From positions 1 to 64,000 of the forward strand of contig NZ_MPHK01000006.1 in assembly GCF_001957135.1 (NCBI RefSeq): a stretch of DNA of 64,000 nt. Direction: 5' to 3'. Positions 39,660 through 49,331 of the stretch are shown here, piece after piece (positions within the stretch are counted from its first letter, which is position 1; each line of letters starts with the position of its first letter). The notes beneath the pieces are model-generated. The model did not search any database. It had not been told where the DNA came from and saw only the letters and a list, made by a program, of their open reading frames with translations. Made by a program: the position numbers and the translations under genes. The stretch comes from Shewanella sp. UCD-KL21. Its GTDB lineage: Bacteria; Pseudomonadota; Gammaproteobacteria; Enterobacterales; Shewanellaceae.

Positions 39660-39730
39660 ATTTTGGTGTTTCAATTTTCAAACTTCAACCACTTGCAGTA
39701 ATGACTCTTACTGTAAAAAGTTGAGGCCGC

Positions 39731-39758
39731 ATTATATGTAATATTCACTACACTGCAA
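39731..39758 (-). promoter_or_regulatory. Promoter of the tRNA-Gly array with GC-rich discriminator
   Basis: On the minus strand TTGCAG (-35) and a perfect TATAAT (-10) are 16 bases apart, and the bases after -10 are GCGGCC. A GC-rich discriminator of this kind is known from stable-RNA promoters under stringent (ppGpp) control. Only about 29 bases separate it from the orn stop on the same strand. Confidence 0.8.
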
Positions 39759-39787
39759 CCCTTATTTCAAAAAAAAAGTCCGATCGG

Positions 39788-40333
39788 TTAAATTTTAAAT
39801 ACTTCACGGCGATAAAACTGCAATTCTTCGATAGATTCTTTGATATCTTCTAAAGCTTGGTGGGTATTCTTCTTAGTCAGCCCTTCCATCACTTCCGGTT
39901 TCCAGCGCTTGGTAAGCTCTTTAATCGTACTGACATCAATATTGCGATAATGGAAGAACTCTTCAAGCTCCAACATGTACTTGTTCAAAAAGCGGCGATC
40001 TTGGCCAATGGTATTGCCACACATAGGTGACGCACCTTTTGGCACATACTGCTCTAAAAAGGCAATCGTCTGTCTAATGGCATCTTCTTCAGTGTATGAA
40101 CTCGCCTTTACGCGATCAATTAAACCTGATTGTCCATGGTGAGTTTGATTCCATTCATCCATACCGGCTAACACTTCATCTGATTGATGAATCGCAATCA
40201 CAGGGCCTTGGGCTAATACGTTTAACTCTTGATCTGTCACAATAGTGGCAATTTCAATTACACGATCGACGCTAGGTTCTAGACCCGTCATTTCTAAATC
40301 AACCCAAATTAGATTGCTTGAGTTTACAGCCAT
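39788..40333 (-). CDS. orn: Oligoribonuclease
   Basis: A 181-residue DEDDh exonuclease that degrades two- to five-base RNA fragments and pGpG, an essential step of RNA and cyclic-di-GMP turnover. Motif I is WVDLEMTGL, motif II is in [12 protein letters not shown] (N..D), and motif III contains [11 protein letters not shown] (catalytic histidine and aspartate). Length matches the family. It is divergent from rsgA, with 113 bases between. Confidence 0.97.
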   Translation of the reverse strand: MAVNSSNLIWVDLEMTGLEPSVDRVIEIATIVTDQELNVLAQGPVIAIHQSDEVLAGMDEWNQTHHGQSGLIDRVKASSYTEEDAIRQTIAFLEQYVPKGASPMCGNTIGQDRRFLNKYMLELEEFFHYRNIDVSTIKELTKRWKPEVMEGLTKKNTHQALEDIKESIEELQFYRREVFKI

Positions 40334-40446
40334 AATATCTGCCTTATTCTGTCAAAAGCCCATAATTCAGGCTTTTTTATTAAAGAGGGTGTATCATACT
40401 GTTTTTTTAAGCGACACAAAAACACCAAATTAATGAAGATTAGCCT

Positions 40447-41502
40447 GTGAGTAAAAAGAAACCACTTAGCCAAGGTCAAAAGCGCAGAATGCGCGACAAT
40501 CAGAGTAAGCGCCTAAAACGCAAAGACACCCAAGATTCTGCTAACGAGTTACAGGATAGTCTACTAGGGCCTGAACAGCAGGGTATTGTTATTTCACGTT
40601 TCGGTCAGCATGCTGATATTGAAACCGAAGATGGCACTGTCGCCCGTTGTAATATTCGCCGTAACATCACCAGCCTTGTAACCGGTGATAAAGTGCTGCT
40701 GCGCCTTGCCAATGAAACCGATCGTGGTATTGGGGGTATTGTTGAAGCAGTTCATCCACGAATTTCGTCGCTAACTCGTCCAGATTTATATGATGGCGTA
40801 AAAATCATTGCTGCCAATATTGATCAAATTTTGATTGTATCGTCGATTTTACCCAGCTTTACCACCCAAATTATTGACCGCTACTTGGTTGCCGCTGAAG
40901 ACACCGATATTCCACCAGTCATCATCCTGAATAAAATGGATTTATTAACCGATGACAATCGCGAAGAAGTCGAAGTGGCATTAGAGCGTTATCGCCAGAT
41001 TGGTTACCCCGTCTATATGGTCAGTAGCCATACTGGTGAAGGTGTTGATCAAATAAAAGCCTTACTTGCTGATAAAATTAGCGTATTTGCAGGGCAATCT
41101 GGGGTAGGTAAATCATCACTGATTAATGCACTGATGCCTGATGCTGAGCTAGCAATTGGCGATGTATCCAATAACTCAGGCCTAGGTCAGCACACTACCA
41201 CGACGGCAAAGTTACTTCACTTTCAAAGTGGCGGCGACTTAATTGACTCTCCCGGTGTTCGAGAGTTTGCGCTCTGGCACTTACCTGCGCCGCGCGTTGG
41301 CTGGTGCTTTATTGAATTTAGAGATTACATCGGTACCTGTAAGTTTAGAGACTGCAAACATGGTGATGATCCAGGTTGTGCCTTGCAAGCGGCACTCGCT
41401 GATGGGAAAATAACCCAAGATAGATTTAGCAATTACCAGCGCATTATTGCCAGCCTAGATGAACAGCGACATGCTCGCCACTTCCGCGCCGCTGACGAGT
41501 AA
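40447..41502 (+). CDS. rsgA: Ribosome small-subunit-dependent GTPase RsgA
   Basis: A 351-residue circularly permuted GTPase that acts in late 30S maturation. It has an N-terminal OB fold (about 40-105), then the permuted G domain: NKMDLL (G4), [10 protein letters not shown] (P-loop) and DSPGVREF (G3). The C-terminal zinc site is C..RDC.HG.DPGC. It starts at a GTG with a weak ribosome site. psd follows 66 bases later, the order seen in E. coli. Confidence 0.96.
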   Translation: MSKKKPLSQGQKRRMRDNQSKRLKRKDTQDSANELQDSLLGPEQQGIVISRFGQHADIETEDGTVARCNIRRNITSLVTGDKVLLRLANETDRGIGGIVEAVHPRISSLTRPDLYDGVKIIAANIDQILIVSSILPSFTTQIIDRYLVAAEDTDIPPVIILNKMDLLTDDNREEVEVALERYRQIGYPVYMVSSHTGEGVDQIKALLADKISVFAGQSGVGKSSLINALMPDAELAIGDVSNNSGLGQHTTTTAKLLHFQSGGDLIDSPGVREFALWHLPAPRVGWCFIEFRDYIGTCKFRDCKHGDDPGCALQAALADGKITQDRFSNYQRIIASLDEQRHARHFRAADE

Positions 41503-41568
41503 TCTCGCTGACGTACAAATATTAACTGTTATATTATAAGAACCTCAACAACTCAAAAGGGTATTCAA

Positions 41569-42429
41569 TTGGACTCTGTTAAAATTGCTTTGCAATACAT
41601 CTTACCTAAACACTTACTTTCACGTCTTGTGGGTAAACTTGCTGCCGCTGAAGCTGGCGCAATCACCACTGCAGGTATTCGATGGTTCATCAAGCAGTAT
41701 AAAATTGATATGTCAGAAGCGGCTCAAAGTGAGCCCGAAGCCTACAAAACATTTAATGCATTTTTTACTCGCGCTTTAAAGCCGGGTCTACGCCCGATTG
41801 TTGAAGATACAAAAACAATAGCTCATCCTGTTGATGGCGCGGTTAGCCAGTGTGGTCCTGTTCAAGCGGGAAAAATTGTTCAAGCCAAGGGGCATGATTA
41901 CACCACGCTAGCGCTTTTAGGTGGGCAGATTAAAGATGCAGAGCGCTTTAACGATGGCGACTTTGCCACAATCTATCTTGCACCAAAAGATTATCACCGC
42001 ATCCACATGCCAATTACCGGCACCTTATCAAAGATGACCTATATTCCTGGTGATTTATTTTCAGTTAATCCATTAACTGCGCAGAACGTGCCAGGGCTAT
42101 TTGCTCGTAACGAACGTGTCGTCGCTATTTTTGAAACTGAAGTAGGCCCGCTAGCAATGGTATTAGTTGGCGCGACGATTGTGGCAAGCATCGAAACAGT
42201 GTGGGCAGGCACAGTCACCCCGCCTTGTGGCAAACAAGTATTTACTTGGGATTACCCAACAGAAGGACCTGAAGCACTGACATTAGACAAAGGCGCTGAA
42301 ATGGGTCGCTTTAAGTTAGGCTCTACCGTGGTAATGTTATTTGCTCAAGATGCTATTGAAAGTTTTGCTGAAGGTGTTGAGCCGACCCAAACTACTCGCA
42401 TGGGCCAAGCCTTCGCACATTTAAAGTAG
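41569..42429 (+). CDS. psd: Phosphatidylserine decarboxylase proenzyme
   Basis: A 286-residue membrane-associated enzyme that makes phosphatidylethanolamine. The self-cleavage motif LGST (FKLGSTVV, about residue 253) gives the beta chain and the pyruvoyl-bearing alpha chain. HPVDGAVSQ and YHRIHMP are also conserved. It begins at a TTG behind AAAAGGG, a start supported by the family's N-terminus ([14 protein letters not shown]). Confidence 0.95.
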   Translation: MDSVKIALQYILPKHLLSRLVGKLAAAEAGAITTAGIRWFIKQYKIDMSEAAQSEPEAYKTFNAFFTRALKPGLRPIVEDTKTIAHPVDGAVSQCGPVQAGKIVQAKGHDYTTLALLGGQIKDAERFNDGDFATIYLAPKDYHRIHMPITGTLSKMTYIPGDLFSVNPLTAQNVPGLFARNERVVAIFETEVGPLAMVLVGATIVASIETVWAGTVTPPCGKQVFTWDYPTEGPEALTLDKGAEMGRFKLGSTVVMLFAQDAIESFAEGVEPTQTTRMGQAFAHLK

Positions 42430-42456
42430 TCTTTTAACCATCACCTTGTTAGTTGA

Positions 42457-43353
42457 ATGAGTATGATGCCAACAGGCGCTTTCAAAGGATCGAATCCGAA
42501 CTCAGGGTTACTTCAACTGCATATCGCAGTACTGCTATTTGGCGGTACTGCTTTATTTTCTAAAATTATTCCTCTCAATGCATTAGACATCACCGTATTA
42601 CGTTGTGTGATCGCCTTTTTTGTACTTGGCAGTATCGTCAAATTAAACAAGAAAAACCTACACTTACAACAACTTAAACACTATTTCGCAGCCCTAGGGC
42701 TTGGTATACTTGTTAGCTTGCATTGGGTGACCTATTTTTCCTCAATGCAACGATCATCAGTCGCCATTGGCATGATTGCTTTTTTCACCTACCCCGTCAT
42801 GACAGTGTTAATCGAGCCAATAATAAATAAAACACCACTAAAACGAGTAGATGTTGTTTCAGGTTTAGCGGTACTCATTGGCGTGACATTACTTATTCCT
42901 GAAGCCAATCTTGATAATGATGTCACTTTAGGTATTGCTACTGGCATTTTATCTGCTGCGTTATTTACCGGCCGTAATTTACTCCATAAACGCTACTTCA
43001 GTGGTTATAGCGGCCCGCAGGCCATGTTTTATCAAACATTAGTTGCTGTATTAGTATTAAGCCCCTGGTTAGAGGTGGACTTACACACTATCACGGCAGA
43101 AACTTGGGCTAGCTTACTCGTTTTAGGGGTATTCTTTACCGCTGCTCCCCATGCATTATTTGCCTCGGCGCTGCGTCAATTAAGCGCTAAAACCGTTGGG
43201 CTAGTCTCATGCCTGCAACCCTTTTATGGTGCTGTGTTAGCGCTGTTATTGCTAAATGAGCAAGTTAATTCCACCACTATAGTGGGAGGATTGATTATCT
43301 TAGCCACTGCAGTTTTCGAAACCCAGCAAAATCATAAAAAAAATAAAGCGTAA
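42457..43353 (+). CDS. EamA/DMT-family transporter
   Basis: A 298-residue inner-membrane protein with about ten hydrophobic helices and two EamA repeats (about 18-145 and 155-290). The second repeat ends GLVSCLQPFYGAVLALLLLNE, typical of drug/metabolite transporters such as RhaT/YdcZ relatives. The substrate cannot be assigned. It follows psd by 27 bases and precedes the mechanosensitive channel gene by 52 bases. Confidence 0.85.
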   Translation: MSMMPTGAFKGSNPNSGLLQLHIAVLLFGGTALFSKIIPLNALDITVLRCVIAFFVLGSIVKLNKKNLHLQQLKHYFAALGLGILVSLHWVTYFSSMQRSSVAIGMIAFFTYPVMTVLIEPIINKTPLKRVDVVSGLAVLIGVTLLIPEANLDNDVTLGIATGILSAALFTGRNLLHKRYFSGYSGPQAMFYQTLVAVLVLSPWLEVDLHTITAETWASLLVLGVFFTAAPHALFASALRQLSAKTVGLVSCLQPFYGAVLALLLLNEQVNSTTIVGGLIILATAVFETQQNHKKNKA

Positions 43354-43405
43354 ACTCTGGTTTTTGTTACCATTGTATTAGTCCCTCTTAAGCACTTATC
43401 CAACT

Positions 43406-46400
43406 ATGATACGTATTGCGGTTTTATTGTTCTGTATTATTTCTTTTACTGCTTCTGCAACATCTCCGCTGCAGTTAGACAAACGCTTGGGCTTTGCCAA
43501 AAATACCACTGCACCTGCGGTTGTGGATATTCCAACTCAAATAGATAACGTCCAGCAAAGTATCACAAGACTGCGTAATGAAGCCCAAAGCTATGATGAT
43601 CTTGAGGGGACAAGTGCCGGCACAATCAGCAGCATTACCGCAAAAATCAATCAACCCGCAGAGCCGATAACCATCAATGATGATGTTGATATTAGTCAAC
43701 AAGCTTCTATGGCTTACTACTATTTATCTGAGCAAAAACAATCTGAAAACGATTTAACTCAGCAGCTGATCGATCTCAATAAAAGACAAAAAAGCTTACC
43801 CACATTAATACGACAAGCCAAAGAAGCGTTAAATCAGCATAAGCGTGCCCGACAAGCGCCAGTAAATACCCCTTTAGGAGAGCTGCAAGCCTTACAAGGT
43901 GATTTACTTGAACAACATATCGTGACTTTATCGTCAGAGCTATCCAGTGGTCCTAAACAAAAACAAATCGTACAGCTGCAATTGCAACTTTTGCGCTTAG
44001 AGCACACTCAGCAAGAGCGATTAATTGAGCAGTTAAATAAAAAGAACAATCAACATCGCCAACAAAAAGCTGCTAATACCATCGCCAACAACCTGATTGA
44101 TGAGCAACAACTTTCCGATCTAGCATCTCAAGAGATAAGCGAACAAAATCAGCAATATGCTGACGAATTAATTCGTATAAACAATGCCATTTCAAGCACC
44201 ATCGACTTACAAGAAAAAGCGGAGAAACAATACCAATCCCACGCGCTGCAGCTCGCTAATGTTGAGGAGCAAATCACCTGGGTAGAAACTAATTCAGCAT
44301 TTGGTGACCGCTTTTTACAAATGCTGCAATCGCTACCTAAGCCGGCCAACCAAGATAAACTACTGGCATCCATAGCCGACTCGCGCTTAAAGCGCTACCA
44401 AGCTGAGCAACAAAAAGCACTCAACAAGCAGCAACTGAGTAACCAGAAGTTCCTCAATAACACCCAAATAAAATTACTCACCTCTCAGCAGAGCTTTATT
44501 GAACAGGTCATGCAGAGCTATGATGATTATCTCAATGAACAGGCTAAGCTTCATAATAGTTACGAGCAACTGACACAAATTTATCTTGATCTTAAAAACA
44601 CCCTCAATGAACATTTATTTTGGGTCCCCAATGCCGCGGCGATTTCAGGTTTATGGCTCATCGACTTGAAAAATGCCACTGTATGGATGATGCAAGCCCA
44701 GCAATGGCAACTACTTAAACAAGCCTGGACAGAGCAAAATATATACTGGGCTTGGTGGGTGATCACTCTGATATTATGCTTAATGGCTCAGGATTTATTT
44801 ACACCTAGGTTCAATAGAAGCATTGAACATTACGGTCAATATGTGGGTAATGTAACCCAAGACAAATTCAAATACACAGCTAAAACCTTAGCGCTAACAT
44901 TATGTTATTCACTCGTAAAACCGTTACCAGTCCTACTTGCAGGTTGGATTTTATTTGCCTCAGAACTGAACTTAGTACATTCAATCGGGGTTGGAGTGCT
45001 ATCTGTAGGTTGCAGCTACTTGGTGTACCGAGTCTTTGCTTTACTTGCCTGTGATAATGGCATTTTAATCTGTCACTTTAAAAGACCTAAAGCCTTAATA
45101 AGCCGTTTACAAGAAAAAACCTTGCGCTTTATCGTCTTAAGCTGGCCATTAATTGGCATTATTGGCTTTACCGAAGCCATTGATACCTCGCTTATTCGTA
45201 ACAGTATAGGTCGTGGGGCATTTTTATTTTTCACCATTGCGCTATTAATGCTGTATAAAGATTTATATATCTTTATTAATGATTTTCGTGCCAACGCCAA
45301 TGATGGCAAGAACATGAAATTACTTCATAAAATCATATGGGTATTCTTAATCGCCGTGCCTTGCGCCAGCATTGTCTTCGCCCTAATAGGTTACTATTTT
45401 AGTGCCTTTCAAGTGTTGCTACAGTTGCAATTATCCCTGCTGTTAGGCTTAGGCTTTTTATTGTTATACCAACTGATCAAACGTTGGATGCTAATCGAGC
45501 GACGCTTAATTGCGTTTGATCGCGCTAAAGCCAAACGGGCAGAAAGACTGGCCCAACGAGAACGCGGCGAACTAAATAACACCCCTGATGTATCTGAAAA
45601 CTATGAAGAGCCCAAAGTCGACCTTGAAACTATCTCTAGTCAGTCACTGGGGTTAGTGCGCTCGCTATTGATTTTAGCCTTTTTTGCCAGTTTACTCGGG
45701 CTTATTTCTCAAACGCATACAGCAATGTTTTCTTTCCTTGATGGTATTACTCTATGGAACACTCATTCGGTGGTTAACGGTATTGAGCAGCAGATTCCTA
45801 TCACCTTAAAGTCAATTTTATTCGCCTTTATCACCGTCGGCTTTTCAGCCATGATTGCCAAAAATCTGCCCGGCTTATTAGAACTGACCATTTTACAACG
45901 ATTAGAGCTATCTCCTGGTACGGGCTTTGCCATTACCACCGTAAGTAGCTACATGGTGATATTCTTCGGTATGTTAATCGGATTTTCGACCATCGGGGTT
46001 GAATGGTCTAAATTACAATGGCTTGTTGCAGCGCTATCGGTGGGCCTTGGTTTTGGCTTACAGGAAATTTTTGCTAACTTTATTTCAGGTTTAATTATCT
46101 TATTTGAAAAGCCCATCCGAATTGGCGATACGGTGACCATTCGCGACTTAACCGGTACCGTCAGTAAAATTGAAATTCGAGCCACAACCATCGTCGACTG
46201 GGACAGAAAAGAAATTATTGTTCCCAATAAAGCCTTTATTACCGAACAACTGGTCAACTGGTCGCTATCTGATCCTATTACCCGAGTTATCGTTTATGTC
46301 TCTGTACAGCGTGATGCAGACCCATCCAAAGTCGAAGCTTTACTTCATCAAGCTGTAAGAGAATGTGACTTATCATTGACCTCCCCAGAGCCTGAAGTCT

Positions 46401-46609
46401 GGTTTGCAGGTTTTGGCCAACACACTCAAGATTATGAAGTTAGATCCTATGCTAAAGACATGAACGATCGTTGGCCACTAAGGCATAACCTCCATAAACG
46501 TATTTGTAAAAAACTGAAAGAGAACCAAGTTGAATTGGCTTACCCACAAATGGAAATCCATATCAATAATGGTCAAAGTCGTGAATTTAATAAAATTATC
46601 AAAGGTTAA
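43406..46609 (+). CDS. mscM: Large mechanosensitive channel of the MscS family (MscM/MscK type)
   Basis: A 1067-residue channel protein with a signal peptide (about 1-18), a long periplasmic coiled-coil region (about 30-440, rich in Gln and Leu), about ten membrane helices and a C-terminal MscS domain. The pore helix region is in GLGFGLQEIFANFISG (about residue 880) and the cytosolic beta domain follows (IRDLTGTVSKIEIRATTI). Size and layout match E. coli MscM (YjeP), which also lies next to psd. Such channels release solutes under hypo-osmotic stress. Confidence 0.9.
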   Translation: MIRIAVLLFCIISFTASATSPLQLDKRLGFAKNTTAPAVVDIPTQIDNVQQSITRLRNEAQSYDDLEGTSAGTISSITAKINQPAEPITINDDVDISQQASMAYYYLSEQKQSENDLTQQLIDLNKRQKSLPTLIRQAKEALNQHKRARQAPVNTPLGELQALQGDLLEQHIVTLSSELSSGPKQKQIVQLQLQLLRLEHTQQERLIEQLNKKNNQHRQQKAANTIANNLIDEQQLSDLASQEISEQNQQYADELIRINNAISSTIDLQEKAEKQYQSHALQLANVEEQITWVETNSAFGDRFLQMLQSLPKPANQDKLLASIADSRLKRYQAEQQKALNKQQLSNQKFLNNTQIKLLTSQQSFIEQVMQSYDDYLNEQAKLHNSYEQLTQIYLDLKNTLNEHLFWVPNAAAISGLWLIDLKNATVWMMQAQQWQLLKQAWTEQNIYWAWWVITLILCLMAQDLFTPRFNRSIEHYGQYVGNVTQDKFKYTAKTLALTLCYSLVKPLPVLLAGWILFASELNLVHSIGVGVLSVGCSYLVYRVFALLACDNGILICHFKRPKALISRLQEKTLRFIVLSWPLIGIIGFTEAIDTSLIRNSIGRGAFLFFTIALLMLYKDLYIFINDFRANANDGKNMKLLHKIIWVFLIAVPCASIVFALIGYYFSAFQVLLQLQLSLLLGLGFLLLYQLIKRWMLIERRLIAFDRAKAKRAERLAQRERGELNNTPDVSENYEEPKVDLETISSQSLGLVRSLLILAFFASLLGLISQTHTAMFSFLDGITLWNTHSVVNGIEQQIPITLKSILFAFITVGFSAMIAKNLPGLLELTILQRLELSPGTGFAITTVSSYMVIFFGMLIGFSTIGVEWSKLQWLVAALSVGLGFGLQEIFANFISGLIILFEKPIRIGDTVTIRDLTGTVSKIEIRATTIVDWDRKEIIVPNKAFITEQLVNWSLSDPITRVIVYVSVQRDADPSKVEALLHQAVRECDLSLTSPEPEVWFAGFGQHTQDYEVRSYAKDMNDRWPLRHNLHKRICKKLKENQVELAYPQMEIHINNGQSREFNKIIKG

Positions 46610-46613
46610 ATAG

Positions 46614-47360
46614 ATGCTGATTTTTGCTCACCGCGGTGCTAGTGGTTATGAAGTAGAAAATACCCTTGCAGCAATGGAAAAAGCACTGGCTTTAAAGGTC
46701 AGTGCCATTGAACTTGATGTCTACAATGTCGAAGGGCAACTAATCGTATTCCACGACCGCCGCCTAGAAACCAAAACCTCAGGACAAGGGTTAGTGCATC
46801 TAAGTAGCTTAGACACTATGAATAATGTGACTATCAAGCAGCATAAACTACCGACGCTATGGCAAGTCATGAGCCTTATTAAAGGCCGCTGCACAGTCAA
46901 TATTGAGCTTAAAGGCTATCACACCGCTGCGCCACTTATTGCATGTTATAACGACATAATTGAACAGCTTGGCTTTAGCCCTGAACAGCTACTGATCTCA
47001 TCATTTAATCAGCCTTATTTACTCGAGGTTAAACAGCATCTCCCCCATGCTAGAGTGGCCCCCATTTTAGCGGGCGTGCCGCTAAACTATGCTGAATCGG
47101 TATCAGCCCTTGATGCCTATTCTATCCATGTTGATATTCATTTTGTCACTCATAAAATGGTTAATGATGCCCATCAACGAGGCGCTAAAATTTATGTCTA
47201 TACCGTCGATAACGCCGAAGATATTCAAGCCTTAAAAGCCATTGGTGTGGATGGCATATTCAGTAACTACCCCGATAAAGCCGCCGCTGTAATCCAGCAG
47301 TTAAATCAACAACAAGACACTGATCCTCAAGCAACTGACTACCATTTATACTTTGGTTAA
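46614..47360 (+). CDS. Glycerophosphodiester phosphodiesterase
   Basis: A 248-residue TIM-barrel enzyme, cytosolic since no signal peptide is present. It splits glycerophosphodiesters from lipid breakdown into glycerol-3-phosphate and an alcohol. Catalytic residues are seen in AHRGASGYEVENTL (His, Arg), ELDVYNVEGQLIVFHDRRL (Glu, Asp, His) and NIELKG. It begins four bases after the channel gene, so psd, the transporter, the channel and this gene may form one membrane-related operon. Confidence 0.9.
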   Translation: MLIFAHRGASGYEVENTLAAMEKALALKVSAIELDVYNVEGQLIVFHDRRLETKTSGQGLVHLSSLDTMNNVTIKQHKLPTLWQVMSLIKGRCTVNIELKGYHTAAPLIACYNDIIEQLGFSPEQLLISSFNQPYLLEVKQHLPHARVAPILAGVPLNYAESVSALDAYSIHVDIHFVTHKMVNDAHQRGAKIYVYTVDNAEDIQALKAIGVDGIFSNYPDKAAAVIQQLNQQQDTDPQATDYHLYFG

Positions 47361-47374
47361 ATACACGCTAAAGT

Positions 47375-47407
47375 AACAGGCAAGTTAAGTCGTTAAACTT
47401 GCCTGTT
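47375..47407. terminator. Hairpin between convergent genes
   Basis: AACAGGCAAGTT (47375-47386) pairs perfectly with AACTTGCCTGTT (47396-47407). It overlaps the 3' end of the DUF3392 gene. T tracts are short on both sides, so it is a moderate bidirectional terminator. Confidence 0.6.
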
Positions 47408-47725
47408 TCGTTGCGCCCAAGCGCCAACAGCAAAGAATGCCCCCAGTAGTAATAACAGCATCCACTGCGAGGGCATCAATTTAAGTTGCCTCGCTAACCA
47501 CGGGCTAACGCTGACAATCGCTAAGCCGTAACCAAAAGCATTCACCAGTACAAATACCCAAGTTCGGACAAAAAAGCCCTGACCCGATAACGCCTTGCGT
47601 AATACCCTATTAATATCGGTGGCAAACACCACAATACAACAGGCCACTAATGCAGTGGCAATTTCACTCATCCACGGATGAAGCATTGCGCCAAGTTTGG
47701 CGATAAATGCTATGATTTGACTCAT
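47393..47725 (-). CDS. DUF3392 family membrane protein
   Basis: A 110-residue inner-membrane protein with about four hydrophobic segments, matching the size and layout of the DUF3392 family. The ATG at 47725 (MSQIIAFIAKLGAML) has GAGG in front and is chosen over the TTG four codons upstream. It is divergent from the dehydrogenase gene with 35 bases between starts. The function is unknown. Confidence 0.72.
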   Translation of the reverse strand: MSQIIAFIAKLGAMLHPWMSEIATALVACCIVVFATDINRVLRKALSGQGFFVRTWVFVLVNAFGYGLAIVSVSPWLARQLKLMPSQWMLLLLLGAFFAVGAWAQRNRQV

Positions 47726-47760
47726 TAACAACCTCAATTTAATCAGCTTACGGGGATTTT

Positions 47761-48687
47761 ATGGCGCACAAGTTATTATTGTTAACCCAAGATAACGATA
47801 AATTTCGTCAATTATTAGCAGCTCATCACCTCAGGGATCTTACCATTCTTGGGGATGCACCCAGCAGTATTACTGAGGCTGACATCTGGTTTGCAGAACC
47901 ACATCTTGCAGCGCCATTACTTAACTTAGCTGACAACTTAACTTGGATGCAATCCACTTTTGCTGGTGTTGACCGCCTAACAGGATCAAGACAAAGACGG
48001 GATTACACCCTGACCAATATCAAAGGGATTTTTGGCCCCTTGATGAGTGAGTATTTATTTGGTTATTTACTTGCCCACCAGCGAGAGCATGCAAAATATA
48101 AACAACAACAGCAACATAAGCAATGGATCCCCGGTAGCTACAGAACCTTACAAGGCCAAGGCTTACTGTTACTGGGTACCGGCTCTATTGCCCAGCATAT
48201 TGCTCAAACGGCGAAGCATTTCGGCATGACGGTCACCGGCCTAAGTCGCAGCGGAGAGCCAAAGGAGCATTTTGACCATGTTGATACCATTGAGCACTTA
48301 GCCAACTACTTACCCAACGCGCACACCGTCGCCAGTACACTGCCCAGCACCCTAGAAACTGAGAATGTATTAAGCAAAACCATGCTGGCATTATTACCTG
48401 ATGAATGTGTGCTGTTTAATCTTGGGCGCGGAAATGTGCTCGACTTAGATGCCTTAGCAGCGCAATTACTTAATAAGCCGCAACAAAACGCAATCCTTGA
48501 TGTCTTCAATCAAGAGCCATTGGCCGCAGACCACCCTATTTGGCACTGCCCTAATGCCATTATCACTCCACATATTGCCGCGCCGAGTTTTCCTGAGCAG
48601 GTGGTTGAAGTCTTCGTAGATAACTATCATTTATGGTGTAAGCAACACGCTTTAAAGCATCAGGTAGACTTTTTTAAAGGCTATTAA
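47761..48687 (+). CDS. D-2-hydroxyacid dehydrogenase (GhrA-like)
   Basis: A 308-residue NAD(P)-dependent reductase of 2-oxo acids such as glyoxylate or hydroxypyruvate. The Rossmann motif is LGTGSIAQHIA (about 139-149), the catalytic arginine is in NLGRGNVLD, the glutamate in FNQEPLAADHP and the histidine in TPHIAAPS. The overall length and the short N-terminal domain fit the GhrA group. It is a single gene; the substrate cannot be read from sequence. Confidence 0.85.
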   Translation: MAHKLLLLTQDNDKFRQLLAAHHLRDLTILGDAPSSITEADIWFAEPHLAAPLLNLADNLTWMQSTFAGVDRLTGSRQRRDYTLTNIKGIFGPLMSEYLFGYLLAHQREHAKYKQQQQHKQWIPGSYRTLQGQGLLLLGTGSIAQHIAQTAKHFGMTVTGLSRSGEPKEHFDHVDTIEHLANYLPNAHTVASTLPSTLETENVLSKTMLALLPDECVLFNLGRGNVLDLDALAAQLLNKPQQNAILDVFNQEPLAADHPIWHCPNAIITPHIAAPSFPEQVVEVFVDNYHLWCKQHALKHQVDFFKGY

Positions 48688-48903
48688 AGCGACTAACCGC
48701 TGCCATTAATCGTGCCTATATGCCTTGATTACATTGTTCAAGCCCAAGCCATGAGTTTGGCGACAGTGCTGATGAGGTTTCATATCACTTTGCCCTAAGC
48801 ACACCTATCTCACATGACTTACTAAATTGTGAGCCACTGAACAGTTTGTAATAACTATTCAATTCCATTTTGAATAATATCCCTTCAAAAAAGTTATTAG
48901 CAA
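48688..48903. other. Intergenic stretch after the dehydrogenase gene
   Basis: The 319-base gap up to bfd holds no gene. The first 200 bases show no terminator with a clean T run, and the last 100 contain the Fur box listed separately. Confidence 0.5.
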
Positions 48904-48918
48904 TGAGAACTGTTTTCA
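48904..48918 (+). promoter_or_regulatory. Fur box upstream of bfd
   Basis: TGAGAAC T GTTTTCA is a 7-1-7 inverted repeat with one mismatch, the modern form of the ferric-uptake regulator site, inside AATGAGAACTGTTTTCATT. It lies 88 bases before the bfd start, near the expected promoter. bfd is a standard Fur-repressed gene, induced in low iron. Confidence 0.7.
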
Positions 48919-49006
48919 TTTACAATTGCGTTACTGTCAACAAGTCATCAGTATTCACTTAGCAAATTAAGTGACCTAATGACCCAGATTTATATGAAGA
49001 GGCTGT

Positions 49007-49201
49007 ATGTACGTTTGTCTTTGCCACGGCATTACTGATACCCAAATTAAAGAAGCGGTAAGCAAACATGGCGATAGCTCTTTAGCTGACGTTAAAAAAC
49101 GCTTAGGAGTTGCTGATCAATGTGGTAAATGTGCACGTATGGCGAGCAACATTATTCAGGCTCAAGTTGACGTAGAACCTAAATTTTACGAAGTGGCGTA
49201 A
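49007..49201 (+). CDS. bfd: Bacterioferritin-associated ferredoxin
   Basis: A 64-residue 2Fe-2S protein that reduces bacterioferritin-bound iron so that it can be released. The four cluster ligands are C4, C6, C39 and C42 (MYVCLCHGITD and QCGKCA). AGAGG precedes the ATG. No bacterioferritin gene is adjacent. The Fur box upstream fits expression in iron starvation. Confidence 0.93.
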   Translation: MYVCLCHGITDTQIKEAVSKHGDSSLADVKKRLGVADQCGKCARMASNIIQAQVDVEPKFYEVA

Positions 49202-49267
49202 GCTGCTGCTAAAAACAAGGCTAACTCACGCCTTAAGTTCATCCTCAGGTTCAAATCAAATTCCCAT

Positions 49268-49297
49268 AAAAAATGCTGCCCATTGGCAGCATTTTTT
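49268..49297. terminator. Bidirectional terminator between bfd and parC
   Basis: AAAAAATGCTGCC (49268-49280) pairs perfectly with GGCAGCATTTTTT (49285-49297) around CATT, with A and T runs in both directions. Confidence 0.92.
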
Positions 49298-49331
49298 ATG
49301 TCTTTATTTTTATGGCTATTCTGCAGCGCGA

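Noticed and set aside
45949..46257. A 102-codon minus-strand frame inside the channel gene
   Set aside because: It lies antisense to the well supported MscS domain, lacks a ribosome site and its composition follows the sense-strand codons. It is a shadow frame.
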